Shown piece by piece: positions 43,056-50,913 of a stretch of 64,000 nt of DNA. Every line of letters begins with the position of its first letter. Positions within the stretch are counted from its first letter, which is position 1. The position numbers and the translations under genes were made by a program. The notes under the pieces are model-generated. The model had not been told where the DNA came from, did no database searches, and saw nothing but the letters and a program-made list of their open reading frames with translations. The stretch is from an uncultured Candidatus Melainabacteria bacterium. Lineage in GTDB: Bacteria > Cyanobacteriota > Vampirovibrionia > Gastranaerophilales > Gastranaerophilaceae. The stretch spans positions 19,705-83,704 of the forward strand of contig CAKUTL010000003.1 of the NCBI GenBank assembly GCA_934692295.1, in the 5' to 3' direction.

Positions 43056-43871
43056 CTATACTGCCATTATTACTATATTGTGCTTATCAGCGTACTTAAC
43101 AACTTTTTCTTGATCAACAATAATTGTTTCATTTGCCTCAACGGCAATCAATGAAGCGTGGTAATGACGCATTGTTCTAAGAGTTCTCATTCCGATTGCA
43201 GGAATATCAAATCTCTTATCTTGTTTTGGTTTTGCAACTTTTACAATTACAGCACCTTCTTTTGCAAGTTTTGCACCACGTTTGATACAAACATCTGTAC
43301 CTTCAATCGCTTCTACTGCCATAATCATTTTATCTTTAATTACTACAGATTGACCAACATCAAGTTTACCCATTTCTTTTGCCAACCAAAAACCGTAATT
43401 TACATCTTCCATTTGAGCATCTGTCGGTTTGTGGCATCCCAAAACTCCCGCAGGAATCATTAGGTTTTTGATAAAAATTGTTTGATCCAAAACTTCAATA
43501 CCAATTTTTGCAAGTTCAGATACAATCATCAACATAACTTGATCATCATTTAATCTTGTTGCTTCCTTGATTAAATCAACGGCTCTTTTATCAAACTTAT
43601 GAAGCTGCAAAAGAACTTTTTTATGAACCTTACCCAAGAAAGTAAGTTGTTTAATACCTTCATCTTTCAAAATTGATTCAATCTTGTTAACTTCTCCAGG
43701 ATGACAAGAATAAACTTTTGAACAATATTTTTTCAATTCTCTTTCATTGTCATTCGCAAGAGAAATACAAACAACTTCAAAGCCGTTTTCTTTTGCATAT
43801 TGAGCCATTTTAACCGGTAAAATGCCATCTCCTGCTATCAAACCTTGTTTATTATCTAATGTAATTGTCAC
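43056..43871 (-). CDS. lpxI: UDP-2,3-diacylglucosamine pyrophosphatase LpxI
   Basis: 271 residues, LpxI (formerly DUF1009) family. GLIAGDGILPVKMAQYAKENGFEV near 10-33, LGKVHK, DDQVMLMIVSELAKIGIEVLDQTIFI near 105-130, and the C-terminal catalytic-type region AIGMRTLRTMRHYHASLIAVEA near 228-249. It hydrolyses UDP-diacylglucosamine to lipid X and UMP in place of LpxH. Its stop abuts the lpxB start. Confidence 0.94.
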   Translation of the reverse strand: MTITLDNKQGLIAGDGILPVKMAQYAKENGFEVVCISLANDNERELKKYCSKVYSCHPGEVNKIESILKDEGIKQLTFLGKVHKKVLLQLHKFDKRAVDLIKEATRLNDDQVMLMIVSELAKIGIEVLDQTIFIKNLMIPAGVLGCHKPTDAQMEDVNYGFWLAKEMGKLDVGQSVVIKDKMIMAVEAIEGTDVCIKRGAKLAKEGAVIVKVAKPKQDKRFDIPAIGMRTLRTMRHYHASLIAVEANETIIVDQEKVVKYADKHNIVIMAV

Positions 43872-43894
43872 GATAATTTTCCTCTTTTACTATT

Positions 43895-44512
43895 TTATCT
43901 TAATGAATAAATCTTTTTCACTTCTTCGCTCGGTAACATTTTAGCACCACCAAGAAGTTTTGAAAAGAGAACAGTCTGAGCATACGCTTCACACAATTCT
44001 AATTTCAAATAAGTATCTTTTACATCCTTCCCTCCGACAATAACGCCGTGGTTCGCCATCAATACAACATCAAAATCTTTGAAAAATTTAGAAGTTTTTT
44101 CAACCAATTCCTTTGAACCAGGAAGAGCATAATCAGCTAATGGAATGTAATCAAAACAATAAACAATTTCCGCCAAAATATGTTCATCCATTGGTTTTCC
44201 GGCAGCAGAAAAAGCTGTCAGATAAGGGGAATGAACATGAAAAATATAATTTATATCTTCACGTTGCCTATAAAATTCGACGTGAAGCATTTTTTCACTT
44301 GACGGTTTCTTTTCACCCTCAATTTTATTACCTTCAAAATCAATCAATGTAAAATCATCTTCTGCTAAATAAGCATTTGCGGTACCTGTTGCGGTAATTA
44401 AAATCTTATCATCGCATCTGGCAGATAAATTACCTGAAAATCCCGGGGTAAAATTTTTCACCCCTGCAAGTTTGCCATATTCAATTAATTCCTTTTTAAT
44501 AGTTTCTATCAT
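43895..44512 (-). CDS. Class II aldolase/adducin-family protein
   Basis: 205 residues from ATG 44512 (MIETIKKELIEYGK), chosen because the longer frame to 44563 overlaps the preceding gene and ATAAGGAA lies upstream of this ATG. Family motifs: TPGFSGNLSAR, SSEKMLHVEFY, HVHSPYLTAF with two of the zinc-binding His, and ANHGVIVGG near 155-163. It resembles fuculose- or ribulose-phosphate aldolases; the substrate is unknown. It starts one base after the LptD-like stop and is followed by lpxI after 23 bases, an unusual position for such an enzyme. Confidence 0.85.
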   Translation of the reverse strand: MIETIKKELIEYGKLAGVKNFTPGFSGNLSARCDDKILITATGTANAYLAEDDFTLIDFEGNKIEGEKKPSSEKMLHVEFYRQREDINYIFHVHSPYLTAFSAAGKPMDEHILAEIVYCFDYIPLADYALPGSKELVEKTSKFFKDFDVVLMANHGVIVGGKDVKDTYLKLELCEAYAQTVLFSKLLGGAKMLPSEEVKKIYSLR

Positions 44513-44513
44513 T

Positions 44514-46772
44514 TTACTGAATAGTTTCCTTATTCGGATCTTCAATATCGATAACCTGTGCATACTCTAGCACTTGAGGTTTTGTTTTTGCAGTTGATTT
44601 TGTCTTTTTGTTTGAAACAGAAACTTCTGAATCATCTTTCGCTGGAGAAAATGCTATTTTTCTCTTTTCTTCATCGTCTTTGTTTTGATTTTTGCCTAAT
44701 CTTTCAGGATTTTTTATTTCCATTTTTTTATAAGTTACAGTTGTACCTTTTGTATCAAAAGCTACGTTAAAACCAAAGTATGTTGTCTGACGAACAAAGT
44801 CGTAACCTAATGTAATTTTCAAATCGTCAGGTCCGATTGAGAACAAGAAAGCATTTTCTTGGAACATTTTACCGTTCGGAGCATCATCTGAAAGGTTAAT
44901 ATTTCCTGCCCAACCTACAGACAAATATTTGCAAAGTCTAAACGCTTCTGACAAATAAACGCTCTGGTGTCCATATCTATATGTATCATATCTTGGTAGT
45001 GGAGTATGGTCAGAATATCCTGACAAGAAATATCCAACATCTTGCATCCAGTTTTTGTATTGCAAGTGCAATCTAGGACCAACTCTACCAATAAACTGAG
45101 TATCACCTGTACCATACACCGCAGCGGAACCTTGCATTACAATACCGAAGTTTGCGGCAATTCTTCTTTCTTCATCAGTATAGCCCCAAATATGTTGATT
45201 TAATTCTGCCATATATCTGAATCTTGTAGTAGAAATACCACCGGATCTTAGCCTTTCACCGTAGAAGTTTCTATCATTATCTTCCATCAAACCAACACCA
45301 AATCTGTGGCGGAAACCAAGATTCATACCTTTTGTTAAGAAATCTTTTGTAGTATAACCTCTGTCGTAGTAAACTTCTGCCATATACTTAGGCATTTGAC
45401 GACCTAAAAACCATTCATCCATAAATGAATTAGACGCATATTGCAAATACAAGTGATCATCTAATCTTTGAATACCTTTCAAGAAGAAAATATCCGCAGC
45501 AGAAGCATAACCTAACTCTGTTCTGTTGAAAGTATTAAAATACTTAACCGCACCACCAAAACCAAACTTGTGCTGATAGTTCAAAAATGGAATAGCTTTA
45601 ATTACAGAGCCGCCAGGACCACCAAATACGAACCCAGGACCTACAAACATACCTACTTTTCTTCTTGTTCCAAATTCAGGATAGTTTGCTTCAAAATAAT
45701 CACGCTCTTTGTTTGTATAAGCAGTCAAACTCGGCCATCTAAATAAGTATTTACCGTCTTTATAAACTTTTATACCTTTAGCTTTAAATACATCATGATT
45801 TTTTCTTGCATCTACATAAATTGAATCAATATCAAGTCTAACATTATTACCTGTTGGATCTCCGAAGAATAATGCTTGTGCTTCACGAGGAACAATCATA
45901 TTTTGGAAACGAGGACCAACCATTCTTGACATCAAACGATAAACTTGAGATTCTTCAGAATGAAAATTACCATCATGAAGAACAATCAAACCATCTTTTT
46001 GAATACCTTTTTTAGCATCCATAATAGTTGTTTCAGAAATGGTTTCCATGTTATCCATAACCATTGTTTCTTCATTCATATCAACTTCAAGATAACTACC
46101 CTTAGTTGGCATTCCATCTTTAAACACAATAACATTACCGATTCCTTTTAAAATATTAGAATCTTCATTGTATGTCATTTTATCTGCAATAATTTTTACA
46201 TTTTGAGGAGGTAAAACAAGAATAGGTCTGCCTGTTGCAACCATATCCCCTGTTTCATCATCGTAATTTACATTCTCAGCATCTAAAATTAACTGTCTTT
46301 CTGTAACTTCCTCATTAACTCCGCCTTCCAAAGAAATAGCATCGTCAGAAATCTCTGAAGAAGTTTCTGATTGAATAGAATTAGTCAAATCAGATTCAGA
46401 AGGAAGAGTTTCTGTTTGTTCTTCTTGAACTTTTTGCTTTCCCCAGAATTTAAACTTGTTTTCAGAAGTCTTTTGGGTGGTCGAAGTTTTTTCTTGCATC
46501 AACTTGTTAGTAAGTTTTACACGCATTTGTTTTACAAACGGCATATTACTACCTTCAAGTTCTTTTGTAGATAACCCCATTCCACTGCTATTGTAGTCAA
46601 AAGCATAATCGTAATCATCCGGAGTACCCTGAACATCAGGAATCATATTTGACAAAGAAGAACGGAAAATTACATCCTGAACATTTGAAACAGGAGAATC
46701 TGCCAAATCCTCTGCATAAGAAGAATTAGAAAAGGCTAATATTAAAACTGCTGCTAATAAATATTTTTTCAT
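44514..46772 (-). CDS. lptD: LptD-like outer-membrane LPS-assembly protein
   Basis: 752 residues with a Sec signal peptide (MKKYLLAAVLILAFSNSSYA). A polar stretch leads to an OstA/LptA-type beta-jellyroll near 165-290 (LILDAENVNYDDETGDMVATG, IIADKMTYNEDSNILKGIGNV). The C-terminal half is beta-barrel-like, with strands rich in aromatic residues (YASAADIFFLKGI, DHLYLQYASNSF, HIWGYTDEERR). This is the LptD layout, though the barrel is diverged and the two LptD Cys pairs are not evident; an LptD-like cyanobacterial porin is an alternative. Operon with M23 peptidase, aldolase, lpxI and lpxB. Confidence 0.75.
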   Translation of the reverse strand: MKKYLLAAVLILAFSNSSYAEDLADSPVSNVQDVIFRSSLSNMIPDVQGTPDDYDYAFDYNSSGMGLSTKELEGSNMPFVKQMRVKLTNKLMQEKTSTTQKTSENKFKFWGKQKVQEEQTETLPSESDLTNSIQSETSSEISDDAISLEGGVNEEVTERQLILDAENVNYDDETGDMVATGRPILVLPPQNVKIIADKMTYNEDSNILKGIGNVIVFKDGMPTKGSYLEVDMNEETMVMDNMETISETTIMDAKKGIQKDGLIVLHDGNFHSEESQVYRLMSRMVGPRFQNMIVPREAQALFFGDPTGNNVRLDIDSIYVDARKNHDVFKAKGIKVYKDGKYLFRWPSLTAYTNKERDYFEANYPEFGTRRKVGMFVGPGFVFGGPGGSVIKAIPFLNYQHKFGFGGAVKYFNTFNRTELGYASAADIFFLKGIQRLDDHLYLQYASNSFMDEWFLGRQMPKYMAEVYYDRGYTTKDFLTKGMNLGFRHRFGVGLMEDNDRNFYGERLRSGGISTTRFRYMAELNQHIWGYTDEERRIAANFGIVMQGSAAVYGTGDTQFIGRVGPRLHLQYKNWMQDVGYFLSGYSDHTPLPRYDTYRYGHQSVYLSEAFRLCKYLSVGWAGNINLSDDAPNGKMFQENAFLFSIGPDDLKITLGYDFVRQTTYFGFNVAFDTKGTTVTYKKMEIKNPERLGKNQNKDDEEKRKIAFSPAKDDSEVSVSNKKTKSTAKTKPQVLEYAQVIDIEDPNKETIQ

Positions 46773-46788
46773 CTAAATTCCTTCTTCT

Positions 46789-47949
46789 TTAAATATACCC
46801 GAACGGACTTACCGGTCTTCCGTTTTCTCTGACTTCAAAGTGGCAATGCGGACCTGTACTATATCCGGTTGAACCTTCTCGACCAATTGTTTGACCTTTT
46901 TTAACATTTTGACCATTACTTACAAGAACTGCTGACATATGACCATACAAAGTAGTAATAGGTTTTCCATTAATCACACCATGATCCAAAATTACAACCT
47001 TACCATAACCGCCATACCATCCGGCATAAATAACTCTACCATCATTAGAAGCATGAATTGAACCACCGTTTGGACCGGCAATATCTATACCAGAGTGGAA
47101 AATTCTACTTTTGAAGATAGGGTGAATTCTATATCCAAATGGAGATGTAATAGGACCATTAATCGGTTTGATAAATCCGGTTGAAGAAACTTTAACAGTA
47201 GATGTTCCGCCTTGTTTTCTAGTCATACTTGCAATCATATGTTCAATGCTTGCAGATTGTCTTGCCAATTCTCTTTCAGAACGTTCATAATAACTTTTAT
47301 CTTTTTTCAAACGTTCAATCATAGATTTATTTTCTGCAATTGAACTTTGAATCACTGCTCTTTGATTATTGATATCGCGAATTGAAGCTTCAACCATTCT
47401 TCTTTGAGCTTCAACTTGAACTTTTAATCTTGCTATTTCATTTGCTTTTGCTTTTACCAACTGCATTCTACGATAATCATCTTTAATAACGATTTTTTCA
47501 TAATAGAACATATCAAGCATAGAATTTACATCTTTAGCAGACAAAATAAGTTCAAACATACCGGATCTCTGATGTTTATAAACCTGACGAATTCTTGATT
47601 TCATCGCTGCATCAATACTTCGGAATTCAGCAATTGCATTATTTAATTGACTTTCCATAGAAGACAAATTTGAAACCAAATTATTATAACGAACAGTTGT
47701 AGTTTGCAATTCTTGGTGAGCAACTTCTAAACGCTGTTGGTTATTACTCAGTTTGTCTTTTTCATTTTTCAATTTAATATCTGTTTGTTTTTTCTTTTGA
47801 TGGAAATAATTTTTCTTAGCATTAGTTTGATTTAACTTTTGACGCAAAGTAGGAGCAGCACAAACCATTGAGGAAACACCACCTAATCCAAATGTTCCCA
47901 GAATAATCCAGCATATTAATATTTTTTTTAAGATATTTATTTTTCTCAT
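46789..47949 (-). CDS. M23 murein endopeptidase, EnvC/NlpD-like, with coiled coil
   Basis: 386 residues: a signal anchor (ILKKILICWIILGTFGLGG), a coiled-coil region about 35-245 (LKNEKDKLSNNQQRLEVAHQELQ and ELARQSASIEHMIASM), and a C-terminal LytM domain. The zinc ligands are present: HSGIDIAG (His, Asp) and GPHCHFEVR (HxH), so the peptidase should be active, unlike E. coli EnvC. It would cleave peptidoglycan cross-links or activate an amidase in the periplasm. Starts 7 bases after the small membrane peptide gene. Confidence 0.92.
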   Translation of the reverse strand: MRKINILKKILICWIILGTFGLGGVSSMVCAAPTLRQKLNQTNAKKNYFHQKKKQTDIKLKNEKDKLSNNQQRLEVAHQELQTTTVRYNNLVSNLSSMESQLNNAIAEFRSIDAAMKSRIRQVYKHQRSGMFELILSAKDVNSMLDMFYYEKIVIKDDYRRMQLVKAKANEIARLKVQVEAQRRMVEASIRDINNQRAVIQSSIAENKSMIERLKKDKSYYERSERELARQSASIEHMIASMTRKQGGTSTVKVSSTGFIKPINGPITSPFGYRIHPIFKSRIFHSGIDIAGPNGGSIHASNDGRVIYAGWYGGYGKVVILDHGVINGKPITTLYGHMSAVLVSNGQNVKKGQTIGREGSTGYSTGPHCHFEVRENGRPVSPFGYI

Positions 47950-47956
47950 TTTTATA

Positions 47957-48061
47957 CTATTTTACAAGTAGTGGAAGTAACATCAAACCGAATGTCCACG
48001 CCAAAAACGTGAAACATATTATCCCTATAATTATTTTTTGATGTTTTCTAAAAAATTCCAT
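47957..48061 (-). CDS. 34-residue single-pass membrane peptide
   Basis: ATG 48061 with GGGGAG 5 nt upstream, stop TAG at 47957. The peptide begins MEFFRKHQK and is then hydrophobic (IIIGIICFTFLAW, LMLLPLLVK): one inner-membrane helix. It precedes the M23 peptidase gene by 7 bases, so is likely cotranscribed and may tune it. No family is recognised. Confidence 0.75.
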   Translation of the reverse strand: MEFFRKHQKIIIGIICFTFLAWTFGLMLLPLLVK

Positions 48062-48199
48062 AAGTTCTCCCCTTATACATCTGACATTTTACAATAAAAA
48101 AAAACTTTAGACAAGGAATTGAAACATATTTTAACTTTAAAAATAGAAAAATGAACTTTTTTAGATTACAATCGTTTTATAAGTATAGAGGTTACAAAT

Positions 48200-48544
48200 A
48201 TGAAAGATAAATGTACTAAATACGAAGCACTTTTTACTTTTAGAACGGAAGAAGAATTGAATGGACACATTCAAGAATGCGAAGATTGCAGACTTGAACA
48301 TGAAAAAATGCAAAAAGTTTCAGCTCTTCTTCAAGAAGTTAAGCCCTATTTTAAAGAACGCAGAAAAAATTTGGCTAAAATAAAAGTTGCTTGTGCTTTA
48401 TTTATGCTTATGTTTAGCGGAACAACTTTAGGAGTTCTGAACTTCAACACAGATGTTTCTGATACGTTGAAGTATGGGACAACACTATCTTCAGAAGATT
48501 TAGGTCTTCCTGTAGATTCGTATGGACTTATAGCGGTTGAGTAG
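48200..48544 (+). CDS. Anti-sigma factor, zinc-binding type
   Basis: 114 residues. The N-terminal domain has the ZAS-like motif H-x3-C-x2-C (LNGHIQECEDCRLE near 27-38). A membrane segment follows near 68-85 (IKVACALFMLMFSGTTLGVL), then a 30-residue outer tail. It would bind the ECF sigma at 48545 in the cytoplasm and sense the envelope. The two genes abut (TAG then ATG). Here the anti-sigma gene precedes the sigma gene. Confidence 0.8.
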   Translation: MKDKCTKYEALFTFRTEEELNGHIQECEDCRLEHEKMQKVSALLQEVKPYFKERRKNLAKIKVACALFMLMFSGTTLGVLNFNTDVSDTLKYGTTLSSEDLGLPVDSYGLIAVE

Positions 48545-49042
48545 ATGGATTTTAACAAAGTAATTACTGAAAACAAACAAAATATAAAAAATATAATTAG
48601 ACTAATTACCAAAGAAGATAACGAAGATTTGGAACAAGAAGTCTATGTAAAAATTTGGAAGAACGCTGAAAAATATGAGGAAAAAGGCTCTATTAAAAGC
48701 TGGATTTCTTGTATTACAAAAAACACATCATTGGACTATCTAAAATCTGCATATCACAGAGTGTTTTCTAGCTCAACATCTGACGATTTAGTTATGACAA
48801 ACTTGAAAGACAAAAAGACTTCGCCAGAATCTAAAGTTGTAAGTTTAGAAAGACAAAAAGTTATTATAAAAGCAGTAAATAGCCTTAAACCAAAATTCAA
48901 AGAAGTAATTATGATTTGCGAAATCAACGGTTATTCATATGAAGAATGTGCAAAAAAAATCAACTGTCCGGTAGGAACAGTAAAATCAAGATTATATAAC
49001 GCAAAAAAAGAATTAGCAGAAAAACTAAAAGATTTGATGTAA
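48545..49042 (+). CDS. ECF-type RNA polymerase sigma factor
   Basis: 165 residues. Region 2: ITKEDNEDLEQEVYVKIWKNAEKYEEKGSIKSWISCITKNTSLDYLKS near 20-68, with the DLEQEVYVKIW -10 recognition helix. Region 4: LKPKFKEVIMICEINGYSYEECAKKINCPVGTVKSRLYNAKKEL near 115-160, the -35 helix-turn-helix. No region 1 or 3, so ECF type. Regulated by the preceding anti-sigma protein and followed by a Spy-like chaperone gene, which may be its target. Confidence 0.93.
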   Translation: MDFNKVITENKQNIKNIIRLITKEDNEDLEQEVYVKIWKNAEKYEEKGSIKSWISCITKNTSLDYLKSAYHRVFSSSTSDDLVMTNLKDKKTSPESKVVSLERQKVIIKAVNSLKPKFKEVIMICEINGYSYEECAKKINCPVGTVKSRLYNAKKELAEKLKDLM

Positions 49043-49062
49043 AAATATAAGGAAGGATAAAA

Positions 49063-49638
49063 ATGAAAAAAGTATTGACATACTTATTTGCAATGGGAAT
49101 AATTTCCGCCGGATGTGGAATGAGTCCGACTTTAGCAAACACTCAAACTCAACCACCTGTAAACTTTGGGCAAAAACCGCCATCAAGAGAAATGATGCGT
49201 CAAAAATTTGAACAAAGATTAAATCTAACAGATAAACAAAAAGAACAAGCCAGAGCTATCCATAAAAAAGGTAGAGAACAAATGAAACCTATTATGGATC
49301 AAATTATTTATAAAAGACAAGAAATCGATGCTATTTCAAAAACTAAAATGCTTGAAAGAACAAAACAAGAGCAAATCGCTGAAATTACAACTCAAATAAG
49401 AGAACTTGAGAAAAAAGCAAACGAAATCAGAAAAGCAAATAGCCAAGAATTTGAAAATATTTTAAATAAAAAACAAAAAAATGAACTTGCAAAAATGAAG
49501 GCTGAAGGACGTGCAGAATTTGAAAAAAATCATCCTGCAAGACCACCTTTCCAAGGACTTGGAAATCCTGGATTATTCATGCCAAACTTCGGGAAACCGC
49601 TATTTTCAAATCCAATGCCGAATTTTACAAATAAATAG
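49063..49638 (+). CDS. Spy/CpxP-like periplasmic protein
   Basis: 191 residues with an N-terminal signal (MKKVLTYLFAMGIISAGCGMSPTLA) and a helical domain carrying the LTxxQ-type LNLTDKQKEQARAIHKKGREQMKPIM and ENILNKKQKNELAKMK. Spy/CpxP proteins are periplasmic chaperones or repressors induced by envelope stress. Arg/Lys-rich helices and a Pro/Phe/Asn-rich tail are lineage features. It follows the ECF sigma by 20 bases, forming an anti-sigma/sigma/effector module. Confidence 0.82.
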   Translation: MKKVLTYLFAMGIISAGCGMSPTLANTQTQPPVNFGQKPPSREMMRQKFEQRLNLTDKQKEQARAIHKKGREQMKPIMDQIIYKRQEIDAISKTKMLERTKQEQIAEITTQIRELEKKANEIRKANSQEFENILNKKQKNELAKMKAEGRAEFEKNHPARPPFQGLGNPGLFMPNFGKPLFSNPMPNFTNK

Positions 49639-49660
49639 AATTGAAACATACAAAAGAAGA

Positions 49661-49843
49661 ATCTCTAACAATGTGTACTGATAGAGATTCTTCGGGTAAA
49701 TTTGCAAAATAATCATGTTAAATAACAGTTTATCCCTCAGAATGACGACGAATATTGCCTACACCGAATTTCGTCATACTGAGCGAAGCGAAGTACCTCT
49801 ATCCGAACATATAAGGATTCTTCGGTAAAGCCTCAGTATGACG
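49661..49843. repeat. Composite dispersed repeat, copy 2
   Basis: Starts with a hairpin AGAATCTCTA/TAGAGATTCT. The blocks AGATTCTTCGGGTAAAT and ATCCCTCAGAATGA are the inverse of those at 21077-21139. It ends in a 72-bp unit with perfect 12-bp terminal inverted repeats CGTCATACTGAG (49772-49783) and CTCAGTATGACG (49832-49843). Confidence 0.7.
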
Positions 49844-49855
49844 TTTAGCAAAATA

Positions 49856-50182
49856 TTAATTTTCCATTTGTGTTTTGCGAACTTCTTCTTCTTTAATAAA
49901 TTTGCAAAGTTCTTCTAGACGTTTGTCTTCCATTGCATCCATCAAATCTTGAATATCTTTAATTTTACCTAACGCAAATCCGGTTTCTGCAAGTAAAACG
50001 CAATCATTACACAATCTATAATCGCCATACTGAATAGAACCGGCAAGGTTTTTATTTTGTCCGCAGCAATCACAGTCAAAAAAGTCATTCGCAATATCTG
50101 GATTTTCTTCCAAATCGTCAATAACCATTTGTTGAACAACTTGTTGCATTTCATTTATTATTTCTTCATTTGATTTTGTCAT
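49856..50182 (-). CDS. Hypothetical zinc-ribbon-like protein
   Basis: 108 residues. N- and C-terminal helices are acidic; the centre has four main Cys in CDCCGQNKN and CNDC, 23 residues apart, spaced as a zinc ribbon. It follows pdxJ by 5 bases, so is probably cotranscribed. No family assigned. Confidence 0.7.
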   Translation of the reverse strand: MTKSNEEIINEMQQVVQQMVIDDLEENPDIANDFFDCDCCGQNKNLAGSIQYGDYRLCNDCVLLAETGFALGKIKDIQDLMDAMEDKRLEELCKFIKEEEVRKTQMEN

Positions 50183-50187
50183 TTTTA

Positions 50188-50901
50188 TTAGTCCTTGATT
50201 AAGTTATTCATATCTTGTACAGCTTGAGCCAATCCGGTAAATATCGCACGAGAAATAATACTATGTCCGATATTTAGTTCATGCAAATCTTCAATTTGAC
50301 GCATTCTTGAAACGTTTTCATAATTCAATCCATGACCTGCATTTACCTTCAAACCTAAAGCATGACCAAGTCTTGATGCTTCTCGAACTTTTTCAAACTC
50401 TTCTTGTTCATTAGGAGTTCCAAAAGCTAAAGAATATTGACCTGTGTGAAGTTCAACAAATTGAGCACCTGTTTTAGCGGCTGCATATATTTGTTCTTTT
50501 GAAGGATCGATAAATAAACTTACAATTATACCGGCTTCAACAAGCGGTTGAACAAAGTTTGTAATTTTAGTTAATTGAGAAGCAACATCTAAACCGCCTT
50601 CTGTAGTTACTTCTTCTCTTTTTTCAGGAACCAAACAAACAGAATAAGGACGAACTTCCAACGCAATTTTTTGCATTTCATCAGTTACAGCCATTTCAAG
50701 ATTCAACCTTGTTTTAATAACTTTTTTAATAGTCCTAACATCTTTATCTTTTATATGACGTCTATCTTCTCTTAAATGTGTCGTAATAGAAGTTGCACCA
50801 TTAGATTCTGCAACCTCTGCAGCTTGAATTGGATCTGGTTCAACCCCTCCTCTTGCGTTTCTTAATGTTGCAACGTGATCTATATTTACACCTAAAAGCA
50901 T
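50188..50901 (-). CDS. pdxJ: Pyridoxine 5'-phosphate synthase
   Basis: 237 residues, the usual PdxJ length. LGVNIDHVATLRNARGG near 3-19, ITTHLREDRRHI near 39-50, LEMA near 72, SLFIDPSKEQI near 131, VELHTGQYS near 150, GLKVNAGHGLNYENV near 188-202, and the phosphate loop ELNIGHSIISRAIF near 214-227. It condenses 1-deoxyxylulose 5-phosphate with the PdxA product to form PNP, so the cell makes B6 by the DXP route. pdxA-like is 40 kb away. Confidence 0.95.
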   Translation of the reverse strand: MLLGVNIDHVATLRNARGGVEPDPIQAAEVAESNGATSITTHLREDRRHIKDKDVRTIKKVIKTRLNLEMAVTDEMQKIALEVRPYSVCLVPEKREEVTTEGGLDVASQLTKITNFVQPLVEAGIIVSLFIDPSKEQIYAAAKTGAQFVELHTGQYSLAFGTPNEQEEFEKVREASRLGHALGLKVNAGHGLNYENVSRMRQIEDLHELNIGHSIISRAIFTGLAQAVQDMNNLIKD

Positions 50902-50913
50902 AATTCGTCCTTT

